Shown piece after piece: positions 17,611 through 26,128 of a stretch of 64,000 bases of DNA; position 1 is the first letter of the stretch, and every line of letters starts with the position of its first letter. The DNA comes from Sideroxyarcus sp. Its GTDB lineage: Bacteria; Pseudomonadota; Gammaproteobacteria; Burkholderiales; Gallionellaceae. The stretch lies in NCBI GenBank assembly GCA_030651895.1, contig JAUSBR010000013.1, positions 1-64,000 of the forward strand, read 5' to 3'. The notes beneath the pieces are model-generated. The model saw only the letters and a program-made list of their open reading frames with translations, was not told where the DNA came from and searched no databases. A program made the translations under genes and the position numbers.

Positions 17611-18204
17611 TCATTCCTCTTTTACCAGTGCGGGAATTTCGGTGATGGCGAGGCGTACCGAGAATGCGCCGCCTTCATTGCTGTGCGGGTCCGTCGCCTG
17701 CGCGGGCGCGGCACGTGCCCTGAGCGAGTCCACGCGGGCACGAAAACGCGAGTCGTCTTCGCGCAGGAAAGTCAGTTCGCAATGCTGGCGCTGTTCGTGT
17801 TTCAGTACACCGGCAAAATGCGTATACCAGCGGTCGCGGTCTTCCGCCGCGACGAATTGCGAAAAGCGACGGCTGACCAGTTTACTGCGCACCACGCCGA
17901 GCAGGTCCGCGCCGGTGAGATTGATCTCGCTGATCATGCCCTCGCGACTGACGGTGAGATAGGCGATGGGGGCGAAGTCGTACAGGTCCACATAGCGGTC
18001 GCGCGATTCCTCCATGGCCAGATGCGCCTGGCGCAGGGCTTCGTTCTGTATCTCCAGCTCGATCTGGTGCACACGCAACTCGTGCAGCAGTTTATGCAGC
18101 AGTTCCTCGCCCGGTTGCGGATTCACCAGATTTATCTGGTTCTGTGTCACCCGCGCCTCGGCTTCGGCGCGCAGGGTGTTTGCTTCGTTCGGTTTGTCGT
18201 CCAT
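17611..18204 (-). CDS. PAS-domain protein with helical N-terminus
   Basis: A protein of 197 residues from ATG 18204 (MDDKPNEAN), preceded by AAGGAAAC. An upstream in-frame GTG or ATG-like start would add eight residues. Residues about 35-75 form an amphipathic helix (ELLHKLLHELRVHQIELEIQ) typical of proteins that place a coiled coil before a PAS. The PAS/PAC domain (about 75-180) has DLYDFAPIAYLTVSREGMI and LTGADLLGV, ending in CELTFLREDDSRF. No output domain is present. It begins 28 bp after the CheB-CheR gene on the same strand. A link to that chemosensory protein is inferred from position. Confidence 0.82.
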   Translation of the reverse strand: MDDKPNEANTLRAEAEARVTQNQINLVNPQPGEELLHKLLHELRVHQIELEIQNEALRQAHLAMEESRDRYVDLYDFAPIAYLTVSREGMISEINLTGADLLGVVRSKLVSRRFSQFVAAEDRDRWYTHFAGVLKHEQRQHCELTFLREDDSRFRARVDSLRARAAPAQATDPHSNEGGAFSVRLAITEIPALVKEE

Positions 18205-18232
18205 GGTGTTTCCTTGTTGGACTGTCACTCCG

Positions 18233-21217
18233 TTATTTGACTTCTTCTATCGCCAGCAGGATCAGTTGCGATCCATCTGCCTTGCCGGTGATGCGGCGGG
18301 CGTTGAGTAGCATCCTGCGTTTGCCGATGGCGGGGAAGTCGTGTTCGACCTCAAAACCTTCGACCACCTGCTTGCTGGGCAGTTCGGTTTCCAGCAGCTC
18401 TTTCAGTTTCGGGATGTCCCACTGCCGGTTGCCCAGTTCGTACAGCGGGCGGCCCACCGTGTCCTGCGGCGCGACCTTGAAATTCTCGTAGAACGAGCGG
18501 CTGGCAGAGATGATCTTGCATGTGCCATCCAGCACGAGCAGCGGTTCGCGTACCGTGTCCACGATGCTCTCGGCGAATTCGCGCGCTTCCTTCATGGCTG
18601 ATTCGGCCTGCATGCGTTTGCTGATGTCGGTGAAGGTCAGCACCACGCCGTCGATCACGTTGTCCAGCGTGCGGTAGGGCTGGATGCGCGCCAGATACCA
18701 TTCGCCGCCGCTGGTGAAGACTTCGCGCTCGCGCGGCACCAGCGAATCGAGCACCGCCTGCGCATCGGCGAGCAGATCGTCATCCCTGATGTTCGACTTG
18801 ATGTCGCCCAGCGGTCGGCCCACATCCGAAGCGACCAGACGGAAGACCCGTATCGCCTCGCGCGTGAAGCGTTTGATGCTGAGGGTGTCGTTGAGGAAGA
18901 TGGTGCCGACATTGATGTTGTCGAGCAGGTTCTTCATGTCGTTCTGCATGCCGGCCAGTTGCTCGATCTTGTTCTGCAACTCGGCGTTCACCGTCACCAG
19001 TTCTTCATTGACCGATTGCAGTTCTTCCTTGGAAGTCTCCAGCTCTTCATTGGTGGACTGGAGTTCTTCGTTGGTGGATTGCATCTCCTCGTTGGTGGAT
19101 TTGAGCTCCTCATTGGAGGCTTGCTGTTCCTCGATGGTGGCGTGCAGGTTTTCTTTGGTATAGGAGAGGTCGCGCTCCAGCTCCTCGATGCGGTGCTGTT
19201 CCGCCGATACTGCGGCGGCTTTGCCGCGCGGCGTTTTCCCTTTGCCGCTGCTTGCCGGGGCAGCCGGTTTTTCAGACTTGCCTCCCGCCACGTCCTGGAA
19301 GCTCACCAGCAGCAAACCTTGATTGGGCTCGATGAACGGCAGCGGCCGCACGCTGAAGCTGACGCGAAGACTGTCGCCGTTGCTGCCGAACGCGGCTTCG
19401 CGGTTCAGGGTCGGGATGCCTTTTTCGGTCGCGGCCGCAATGGCGTTGCGCAGTTCCAGTTGCAATCCCTCGCGCGCCATCTCGATCACATTGAAGCCGG
19501 CCTGACCGGGCGCCGGGCGCAGGTATTTGCCTGTGTCGCCGTGCACGAACAGGATGTCGCCCTTGATATTGGTCACCACCGAAGCCGGGGCATAAGACTG
19601 CAGCAGTGCGCGCCGGGTCAGTTCGGCGAAGTCGGTTTCTTTGAGCTTGGTCGTCACTTCTTCGGGGCCTTTGCTTGGGTTGTCTTTGGTCCAGGACAGT
19701 CCGCTGGACATCACCACACGGGTGGATGCGGCCGAGGGTGTGGTCTGGTAGAACTTCCATTTGCGGTTGAGCGGGCTGAACAGCTCGACATGGTTGCCTA
19801 TGCTTTCCGAAGGCGAGAGGAACAGCACGCCGCCCGGCTTGAGCGCATAGTGGAACGCGGGAATGACGCGGTTCTGCAACTCCGGCTCCAGATAGATCAT
19901 CAGGTTGCGGCAGCTGAGCAGGTCCAGCTTGGTGAAAGGCGGGTCCTTGATGATGTTCTGGGTGGCGAACACCACCATCTCGCGAATCTCTTTTTTTACG
20001 CGGTAGCCCGCATCTTCCTTGATGAAGAAGCGGCGCAGCCGTTCCGGCGTGACGTCCTGCGCGATGTTGGGCGGATAGAATCCGGCGCGCGCCGTGGCGA
20101 TGGCATCGTCGTCGAGGTCGGTGCTGTAGATCTGGGTCTTGCATTCCCGTCCCGTTTCATTCATCAGTTCGCGCAGCAGGATGGCGATGGAATAGGCTTC
20201 CTCGCCGGTGGCGCATCCCGCCACCCACACGCGGAACACATAGTTCTCCGGCTTGTCCTTGAGTAGCTGCGGCAGGATGTCGTTCTTCAATGCCACAAAA
20301 GCTTCGGGATCGCGGAAGAAACTGGTGACGTTGATCAGCAGTTCCTTGAACAGCAATTGCACTTCGGCCGGATGTTCCTTGAGATAGCGCGCATAGATAT
20401 CCGTGTTCTCGATGTTGTGCTGCGACATGCGCCGCTCGATGCGGCGGCCGATGGTGCTTTTCTTGTACAGCGAGAAGTCGTTGCCGGTGCCGGAGCGCAA
20501 CAGCATCAATATCCGGCTCATGCCGCTTGCCGCGGTCGCGTCCGGCTGAGGTTTTTCCTGCTGGACACTCAGTTGCCGTGTTTTGCTGAGCAGTTGTTCC
20601 GGCATCTTTTCCACCGCCAGGGTGTAGGTGGCATAACCCGCGTGTATCGCGCTGATCGGCATGCCGTCGTATTTTGCCGTGCTCGGGTCCTGCACCAGCG
20701 TGATGCCGCCCGCGCCCTGGATGGCGCGCAGTCCCAGTGTGCCGTCGGTGCCGGTGCCGGAGAGGATGATGCCGATGGCTTTTTCGCCCTGGTCTTCGGC
20801 CAGTGAACGCAGGAAGGAGTCGATGACCATGCGCTGTCCGCGCGGCATCTCCGGCTCGTTGAGTTGCAGGGCGCCGTGGAAGATGGCCATTTCGCGGTTG
20901 GGGGGCAATACATAGACGTGGTTCGGTGCGACCCTGACCTGATCTACCGCTTCGACCACCGGCATGGTGGTGGCGCGTTGCAGGATCTCGGTGAGCAGAC
21001 TGTCGTGATCGGGATCGAGGTGCGATGCCAGCACAAAGGCCATGCCTGAGTCCGGTGGAACATTGCGGAAGAATTGCTCGAAGGCTTCCAGTCCGCCTGC
21101 GGAAGCGCCGATGCCGACGATGTTGAAGCCGGCAACGATTTCTTGTGTGGCAGCTTTGGCGGGCTTGACTGCGACGGCCGGCGTTTTGGGTGTCTTGGGC
21201 GGTTTTTTGCTTGCCAC
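18233..21217 (-). CDS. CheB-CheR fusion with coiled coil and PAS domains
   Basis: A protein of 994 residues starting at GTG, with GAGGAAA upstream. The CheB methylesterase domain (about 30-215) has the catalytic set GIGASAGG (Ser), SHLDPDH (His) and SGTGTDG (Asp). The CheR part (about 225-490) has the helical N-terminal domain and the SAM-binding motif WVAGCATGEEAYS. A PAS-like segment follows, then a long coiled coil (about 675-755) made of repeating STNEELQ/TNEEL heptads, then two PAS domains (about 765-880 and 885-994). CheB lacks a receiver domain. CheR methylates and CheB demethylates chemoreceptor glutamates, but no chemoreceptor, CheA or CheW gene lies in this window, so the substrate may be elsewhere or non-chemotactic. 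Confidence 0.93.
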   Translation of the reverse strand: MASKKPPKTPKTPAVAVKPAKAATQEIVAGFNIVGIGASAGGLEAFEQFFRNVPPDSGMAFVLASHLDPDHDSLLTEILQRATTMPVVEAVDQVRVAPNHVYVLPPNREMAIFHGALQLNEPEMPRGQRMVIDSFLRSLAEDQGEKAIGIILSGTGTDGTLGLRAIQGAGGITLVQDPSTAKYDGMPISAIHAGYATYTLAVEKMPEQLLSKTRQLSVQQEKPQPDATAASGMSRILMLLRSGTGNDFSLYKKSTIGRRIERRMSQHNIENTDIYARYLKEHPAEVQLLFKELLINVTSFFRDPEAFVALKNDILPQLLKDKPENYVFRVWVAGCATGEEAYSIAILLRELMNETGRECKTQIYSTDLDDDAIATARAGFYPPNIAQDVTPERLRRFFIKEDAGYRVKKEIREMVVFATQNIIKDPPFTKLDLLSCRNLMIYLEPELQNRVIPAFHYALKPGGVLFLSPSESIGNHVELFSPLNRKWKFYQTTPSAASTRVVMSSGLSWTKDNPSKGPEEVTTKLKETDFAELTRRALLQSYAPASVVTNIKGDILFVHGDTGKYLRPAPGQAGFNVIEMAREGLQLELRNAIAAATEKGIPTLNREAAFGSNGDSLRVSFSVRPLPFIEPNQGLLLVSFQDVAGGKSEKPAAPASSGKGKTPRGKAAAVSAEQHRIEELERDLSYTKENLHATIEEQQASNEELKSTNEEMQSTNEELQSTNEELETSKEELQSVNEELVTVNAELQNKIEQLAGMQNDMKNLLDNINVGTIFLNDTLSIKRFTREAIRVFRLVASDVGRPLGDIKSNIRDDDLLADAQAVLDSLVPREREVFTSGGEWYLARIQPYRTLDNVIDGVVLTFTDISKRMQAESAMKEAREFAESIVDTVREPLLVLDGTCKIISASRSFYENFKVAPQDTVGRPLYELGNRQWDIPKLKELLETELPSKQVVEGFEVEHDFPAIGKRRMLLNARRITGKADGSQLILLAIEEVK

Positions 21218-21578
21218 GGGATGGATTTCCTCGGGAACGGTCAGTAAACGTCATCATGCTACTCCGAATTCGGGCGTGATCAGTATTTTGACTTTAAGTG
21301 GGATATCGAACAGAGGGCGTATGTGCATCGCGGGATGATGCTTGCGGGCGCTTCTCCTCCCTTCCCTTTGATGGGCGCCCGTAGTACCCCGGCCCGGGCG
21401 CGCCAGTCGCGTACCGGGCTCTTTTTTTGCGCGGCAGCGAACTGCGTCACTGATGCGGAAAGTGTTCTGTGTGCTACCGCTCAGACTTTTATCGCGGCCG
21501 GTCCCATGCTGTGTCCTGTATATCCGGAAATCGGCCCGGCCAGACCGTGTCGGAATCCAACACTAAAGGAGAGCCTGC
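21218..21578. other. Intergenic region between divergent CheB-CheR and Crp-like genes
   Basis: This 361-bp gap must hold the promoters of both divergent genes, but no convincing -35/-10 pair was found on either strand. GTATGTGC at 21319-21326 equals one half of the palindrome at 17579-17602, but no second half follows. A short plus-strand ORF here is not protein-like and is not called. Confidence 0.6.
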
Positions 21579-22286
21579 TTGCAGCCCACACACTCAGTCC
21601 GTGCAGCCAATCGCCTGCTTGCGAGCCTGCCGGACAAAGACCTGACGCGCTTTTTGACGGCCTGTGAAACGGTCGAGCTCGCCTTCGGCGCGGTGTTGGC
21701 CGAACCCAACGAGCCCATGCGCCAAGTCTATTTCCCCACGGGTTGTTTCATCTCCCTGATGTCGAAGCTGGACGGACATGACAGCCTGGAAGTGGGCCTG
21801 GTCGGCGATGAAGGCATGCTGGGTGCCACGCTCGTCCTCGGTGTGGAAACTTCGCCGCTGCATGCGCTGGTGCAGGGGGCGGGCAAGGCGCTGTGCATGG
21901 ATACCGCGTCGTTCGTGCGCGAGCTGGAACAAATCCCGGAACTGCGCCATGTGCTGAAACGATATCTTTATGCGGTGATCGGGCAACTCGCGCAGACCGC
22001 CGCCTGTTCCCACCATCATGTGGTCGAGGCACGGTTGGCGCGCTGTCTGCTGATGACGCAGGACCGCGCGCACTCCAACCATTTTCATGTCACCCACGAG
22101 TTCCTCGCCTACATGCTGGGCGTGCGCCGCGTGGGAGTCACCACGGCTGCCACGGCGCTGCATAACCGCCAACTGATCGACTACAGTCGCGGCGATGTCA
22201 TCGTGCTCGACCGTGCCGGACTGGAAGCGGCATCCTGTGCGTGTTACGAGGCGGACAATGCGACTTACGAACGGATGATGGGATGA
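21579..22286 (+). CDS. Crp/Fnr-family transcription regulator (TTG start)
   Basis: A protein of 235 residues. The start is TTG at 21579, supported by AAAGGAG 8 nt upstream. No ATG with comparable support exists. The N-terminal sensor barrel (about 15-140) has YFPTGCFISLMSKLDG and VGLVGDEGMLGATLVLG. The C-terminal winged HTH (about 165-225) has VTHEFLAYMLGVRRVGVTTAATAL. It aligns along its length with the Crp-like protein at 16740, with shared features YFPT, G-x-x-G-(V/A)-(S/T)-L, H-x-S/V-E and the HTH. No Fnr cysteine cluster is present and the ligand is unknown. Its stop is one base from the converging end of lipA. Confidence 0.88.
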   Translation: MQPTHSVRAANRLLASLPDKDLTRFLTACETVELAFGAVLAEPNEPMRQVYFPTGCFISLMSKLDGHDSLEVGLVGDEGMLGATLVLGVETSPLHALVQGAGKALCMDTASFVRELEQIPELRHVLKRYLYAVIGQLAQTAACSHHHVVEARLARCLLMTQDRAHSNHFHVTHEFLAYMLGVRRVGVTTAATALHNRQLIDYSRGDVIVLDRAGLEAASCACYEADNATYERMMG

Positions 22287-22287
22287 T

Positions 22288-23220
22288 TCAAACCCCGGCC
22301 TGTTCCGCCTGCTCGTCGGCGAAATAGCTGGAGCGCACCATGGGCGCGCAGGCGGCATGTGAAAAACCCATCTCCTTCGCGGCGATCTCGAATTCCTTGA
22401 ACGCTTCCGGCGTGACATAGCGCAGCACGGGCAGGTGGCCGTCGGAAGGTTGCAGATATTGTCCGAGCGTGAGCATCTCGACATCGTGCGCGCGCAGGTC
22501 GCGCATCACTTCGAGCACTTCCTCGTCGGTCTCGCCCAGACCCAGCATCAGGCCGGATTTGGTGGTCACCTGCGGGAAGCGCGCCTTGAAGTCTTTCAGC
22601 AGTTTGAGCGAGTGCGCGTAGTCGGCGCCGGGTCGTGCCAGCGGGTACATGCGCGGCACGGTTTCCAGATTATGGTTGAGCACGTCGGGCAGGCTGCTGG
22701 CCAATGCATCCAGTGCGACGTCGAGGCGGCCGCGGAAATCCGGCACCAGTATCTCCAGTTTGGTAGCGGGAGAGGAGGCGCGGATGGCGGTGAGGCAGTC
22801 GGCGAAATGCTGTGCGCCGCCGTCGCGCAGGTCGTCGCGGTCGACGCTGGTGATCACGACATATCTGAGTTTGAGGATGCCGATGGAGCGCGCCAGATTC
22901 TGCGGCTCGTCGGCATCGGGCGGCAAGGGTTTGCCGTGCGCCACGTCGCAGAAGGGGCAACGCCGCGTGCACACATCGCCGAGGATCATGAAGCTGGCCG
23001 TGCCCTTGCCGAAGCATTCGCCGATGTTGGGGCAGGAGGCTTCCTCGCACACGGTGTGCAGGTGCTGCTCGCGCAGCATGCGCTTCACTTCGTTGTAGCC
23101 CGCGCCGCTACCGGATTTGACGCGTATCCATTGCGGTTTGCGCAGGCGCTCCTGCAGGGGCACGATCTTGATGGGGTTGCGCGCGGTCTTGGCCGCGCCG
23201 GTCTGTTTGTGTTCACTCAT
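22288..23220 (-). CDS. lipA: Lipoyl synthase
   Basis: A protein of 310 residues from the ATG of MSEHKQTG. An in-frame upstream start would add six residues. This radical-SAM enzyme inserts two sulfur atoms into octanoyl chains on lipoate-dependent proteins such as pyruvate dehydrogenase E2 and GcvH. Both iron-sulfur motifs are intact: the auxiliary cluster cysteines in [12 protein letters not shown] and the radical-SAM CTRRCPFC. The C-terminal RSSY serine motif is present. It is cytoplasmic. lipB is not adjacent, unlike in many proteobacteria. It diverges from sodB, whose control region fills the 156-bp gap. Confidence 0.98.
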   Translation of the reverse strand: MSEHKQTGAAKTARNPIKIVPLQERLRKPQWIRVKSGSGAGYNEVKRMLREQHLHTVCEEASCPNIGECFGKGTASFMILGDVCTRRCPFCDVAHGKPLPPDADEPQNLARSIGILKLRYVVITSVDRDDLRDGGAQHFADCLTAIRASSPATKLEILVPDFRGRLDVALDALASSLPDVLNHNLETVPRMYPLARPGADYAHSLKLLKDFKARFPQVTTKSGLMLGLGETDEEVLEVMRDLRAHDVEMLTLGQYLQPSDGHLPVLRYVTPEAFKEFEIAAKEMGFSHAACAPMVRSSYFADEQAEQAGV

Positions 23221-23293
23221 GGGCGGATTGTAAAACATCGCGACATGCGGGTTCTAAATCCTTGTTAAACCCTGTAGCATGCAAGGATAAATA

Positions 23294-23318
23294 ATACCCA
23301 ACTAGAAAAGTATGGTAT
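23294..23318 (+). promoter_or_regulatory. Candidate IscR/Rrf2-type operator overlapping the sodB promoter
   Basis: The 25-bp dyad runs ATACCC-A-ACT, a 5-bp A-rich centre, AGT-AT-GGTAT. It fits the type 1 IscR consensus (ATASYYGACT, RWWWY, AGTCRRSTAT) at about 20 of 25 positions. It overlaps a likely -10 element TATATT (23316-23321) and lies 58 bp before the sodB ATG. The assignment rests on consensus matching by eye. Confidence 0.5.
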
Positions 23319-23376
23319 ATTGCAAGCCAATGGTTAAGCCATTCCCGCGTTACTAACAATAGATCAGGAGATTGTC

Positions 23377-23958
23377 ATGGAACATCAATTGCCCCCGCTG
23401 CCGTATCCCCGTGAAGCGCTCGCGCCGCACATGTCCGCCGAGACTTTCGATTACCACTATGCCAAACATCATCAGGCCTATGTCACCAACCTGAATAACC
23501 TGATCAAGGGCACGGAATTCGAGAACGCCAGCCTGGACGACATCATCAAGAAGGCTTCCGGCGGCATCTACAACAACGCGGCCCAGGTCTCCAACCACAC
23601 CTTCTTCTGGAGCTGCATGAAGCCGCAGGGCGGCGGTGCACCGACCGGCGCGCTGGCCGAAGCCATCAACAAGAAGTGGGGTTCGCTCGACGACTTCAAG
23701 AAAGCCTTCCAGACTTCCGCCGTGGGCAACTTCGGTTCCGGCTGGACCTGGCTGGTGAAGAAGGCCGACGGTTCGCTGGACATCGTCAACATGGGCGCTG
23801 CCGGTACACCGATCACCACCGCCGACAAGGCGCTGCTGTGCGTGGATGTGTGGGAACATGCCTACTACATCGACTACCGTAACCTGCGTCCGAAGTTCGT
23901 CGAGACCTTCCTCAACAATCTGGTGAACTGGGATTTCGTGGCGAAGAACTTCGCCTGA
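23377..23958 (+). CDS. sodB: Superoxide dismutase [Fe]
   Basis: A protein of 193 residues, the usual SodB length. It converts superoxide to oxygen and hydrogen peroxide in the cytoplasm. The metal ligands are at His27, His74, Asp157 and His161 (DVWEHAYY). The second-sphere residues and FGSGWTWLV are typical of the Fe/Mn family, and AAQVSNHTFFW with the neighbouring Gln70 favours iron. ATG 23377 is preceded by AGGAGATTGTC. A hairpin terminator follows the stop. A possible IscR-type operator in the promoter would link expression to iron-sulfur status, which would fit the iron-related genes elsewhere in the window. Confidence 0.98.
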   Translation: MEHQLPPLPYPREALAPHMSAETFDYHYAKHHQAYVTNLNNLIKGTEFENASLDDIIKKASGGIYNNAAQVSNHTFFWSCMKPQGGGAPTGALAEAINKKWGSLDDFKKAFQTSAVGNFGSGWTWLVKKADGSLDIVNMGAAGTPITTADKALLCVDVWEHAYYIDYRNLRPKFVETFLNNLVNWDFVAKNFA

Positions 23959-23976
23959 TCTTCAGCGCAGCAGACC

Positions 23977-25347
23977 TCAAGGCCGGAGCGTTCCTCCGGC
24001 CTTTTCAATTTCATCGTCCGTCCGGTACAGATTGTGGCGTGCCTGAAAGAGCCGCGGATCGAGTTGCAGCGCGGTGCTGAATTCGCGCCGCGCTTCGTCG
24101 TGACGCTGGGCCAGCAGATAGGCATGGCCGAGGTTGTTGTGCACGCGCGCCTTGTCGGGCGATTTCACTACGGTGTCCTGCCACAGGTGTTCTTCGCTGG
24201 TGTAGACCTGGTTGCGCAGCACGGTGAGGCTGGCGAAGGTCAGCAGCAGCGCGGCAGCCAATATGCGTTGTGTCCTGACATCCAGCCACAGCGTGAGTTC
24301 GATGCCCAGGGCGAGCAGCAGCGGCCATCCGGCCAGATACAACTGGCGCTCATTGGCGATATCGATACGCGGCAGGAACAGATACAGCGGGATCAATTGC
24401 AGCATCGCCCACGCCAGCGCAAAGCTTATCCACGGGCGTCTGAGCCAGCAGGCCAGCATGAGTACGAATAGCCCGATGAAAATGGCTAGCGGGATCAGCG
24501 CTTCGCCGATGCCGGACAGCAGCGGCAGGTCGGGGTCGATGTTCAGCCACAAGGGCAACGCCCATTGCTGCAGCAACCAGACGAAGCCGGCGAGATGGGT
24601 GGCGAGGTTGCCCTGCATGTCGTTGAATTCCGCACTGCGCTGCATCTGGTCGATATAACTGTCGCTGAGCAGGAAGAACAAAGTGGCGGCGCAGAGCACC
24701 GCCCAACTCGGCCACATCAGGCTGAGTGCCGTTCGCCAGCGACCGCCACAGCAAAGCTCCCACGCCAGCAGTGCCAGCGGAAAGGTCACCGCCGTTTCCT
24801 TGGTGGCCAGCGCCAGCAGGAACAATAAAGGTGTGAGCAGGTAGAGCAGTTTCCAGTCGTCCTGCGTGCGTCCGCGGATGTAGCTGAGCAGTCCGGCCAG
24901 ATAGAACAGGGACATCAGCGAGGCGGAGCGTCCGCTGATGTAACTCACGGCTTCGGTGTGCACGGGGTGCAGCGCGAACAGCAGCGCGGTGAGCAGCGCG
25001 GCATGGCGCAGCTTGTCGACCTGCCATTGCTGCTGCACGAAGGCCTGCGCCAGCCGGTAGACCAGCCAGGTATTCACCAGATGGATGAGCAGGTTGGTGA
25101 GATGGAAGCCGATGACGCCCGTGCCCATCGTCCAGTTGAGCGTGTAGCTGAATTTGAGCAGCGGGCGGATGCCGCTGTTGATGGCGGCGAACCAGCTTGC
25201 CCAGGAATGCACCTGTGGCTGGTCGACGATGACGTTGTAGTCGTCGAACTGGAACGGACCGCCAAGCACATTGGCGTATGCGGCGAGCACGGCCAGTGCC
25301 AGCCAGACCAGCACGACCGCGGCGGGCTCAGGGCGCGACGCGCGCAT
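23977..25347 (-). CDS. Polytopic membrane protein with TPR tail (TMTC/mannosyltransferase-like)
   Basis: A protein of 456 residues from ATG 25347 (MRASRPEPAAV). The longer in-frame ORF to 25500 only shadows the carboxypeptidase gene, which overlaps by 20 bp. About ten hydrophobic segments follow a first loop with FQFDDYNVIVDQP, the acidic aspartate pair of GT-C-fold glycosyltransferases. RPLLKFSYTLNW and HTEAVSYISGRSA are characteristic of TMTC-like bacterial TPR proteins. The C-terminal 70 residues hold one to two TPR-like units (KARVHNNLGHAYLLAQRHDEA). Transfer of a sugar from a lipid donor at the periplasmic face is inferred from family resemblance and is not proven. Its last codons lie inside the sodB terminator. 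Confidence 0.75.
   Translation of the reverse strand: MRASRPEPAAVVLVWLALAVLAAYANVLGGPFQFDDYNVIVDQPQVHSWASWFAAINSGIRPLLKFSYTLNWTMGTGVIGFHLTNLLIHLVNTWLVYRLAQAFVQQQWQVDKLRHAALLTALLFALHPVHTEAVSYISGRSASLMSLFYLAGLLSYIRGRTQDDWKLLYLLTPLLFLLALATKETAVTFPLALLAWELCCGGRWRTALSLMWPSWAVLCAATLFFLLSDSYIDQMQRSAEFNDMQGNLATHLAGFVWLLQQWALPLWLNIDPDLPLLSGIGEALIPLAIFIGLFVLMLACWLRRPWISFALAWAMLQLIPLYLFLPRIDIANERQLYLAGWPLLLALGIELTLWLDVRTQRILAAALLLTFASLTVLRNQVYTSEEHLWQDTVVKSPDKARVHNNLGHAYLLAQRHDEARREFSTALQLDPRLFQARHNLYRTDDEIEKAGGTLRP
23979..24004. terminator. sodB terminator, overlapping the 3' end of the TPR gene
   Basis: AGGCCGGAG and CTCCGGCCT pair around a 5-nt loop and are followed by TTTTC on the plus strand. The stem lies 20 bp after the sodB stop. 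On the other strand it encodes the last residues of the TPR membrane protein (KAGGTLRP). Confidence 0.8.
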
Positions 25348-26128
25348 GGTCGAAAGCCAGATCGAGTATGTCCACCGCATCCCACCAGCGGTCCTTGCCG
25401 TGCAACAGCACCAGCAACACTTCATGGCCGTCGCGTTTGGCGAGTGCCACCAGACAGGTGCCGGCTTTGGCGGTGTAGCCGGTCTTGAGGCCGAGCGCAC
25501 CGTCGTAGCGTCCGATCAGCGCGTTCCTGTTGCGCAGCTGGTATTGCCTGCCTTCCAGAGTGGTGATGGCGGCGTGCTCTTGCGAAGTGAGAGGAACCAT
25601 CTGGGGGTGTTTGAGCAGTTCGCGCGCCAGAAGGGCGAGGTCCTGTGCGGTGGAATAGTGTCCGCTCGCATCGTGGCCGCAGGCGTTGCGGAACTGCGTG
25701 TCGTGCAGTCCGAGTTCGCGTGCGCGGCGATTCATCTGCTGCACGAAAGCCGCTTCACTGCCGCCCAGGTGGTCGGCTAGCGCGTGGCAGGCATCGTTCG
25801 CCGATTGCAGCAGCGTGGCGGCGAGCAGGTCCTCGACGCGCAAATGTTCGCCGGCCTTGAGTGCCAGACGTGAGCCGGTCTCCCGCGTCGCCGCTTGGGT
25901 GATGACTGCGGTCTCCTGCAACTTGCCCTGTTCAAGTACCAGCAGTGCCGTCATCAGCTTGGTGAGGCTGGCGGGCGGCAGGCGTTTGGCGGGCTGTTTT
26001 TCCCACACGGCTGTACCGTCGATTTCGACCCGATAGGCCGCGGCGATCTGCGGAAAAGGATCGGGCTGTGAAACCGCCTGCGCGGAAAGCGCCAGCAGCC
26101 ACAGCCCGATGAAGAGGGAGGGGCGCAC
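25328..26128 (-). CDS. D-alanyl-D-alanine carboxypeptidase (peptidase S11, PBP5/7-like)
   Basis: A protein of 266 residues with a GTG start directly abutting the stop of the DUF3617 gene upstream. No upstream ATG exists in frame. A signal peptide (about 1-20, LFIGLWLLALSAQA) directs it to the periplasm, where it would trim the terminal D-Ala or cleave cross-links in peptidoglycan. The penicillin-binding triad is intact: SLTK (active serine), SAN and KTG. It is shorter than PBP5 and has no C-terminal amphipathic anchor, so it resembles PbpG/PBP7 or a soluble D,D-carboxypeptidase. It overlaps the downstream TPR membrane gene by 20 bp, suggesting co-transcription. Confidence 0.92.
   Translation of the reverse strand: MRPSLFIGLWLLALSAQAVSQPDPFPQIAAAYRVEIDGTAVWEKQPAKRLPPASLTKLMTALLVLEQGKLQETAVITQAATRETGSRLALKAGEHLRVEDLLAATLLQSANDACHALADHLGGSEAAFVQQMNRRARELGLHDTQFRNACGHDASGHYSTAQDLALLARELLKHPQMVPLTSQEHAAITTLEGRQYQLRNRNALIGRYDGALGLKTGYTAKAGTCLVALAKRDGHEVLLVLLHGKDRWWDAVDILDLAFDHARVAP

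Noticed and set aside
25348-25500. Longer start for the TPR membrane protein
   Set aside because: The extra N-terminal 51 residues (Trp/Cys-rich) are a frame shadow of the carboxypeptidase gene. ATG 25347 gives a clean membrane N-terminus.
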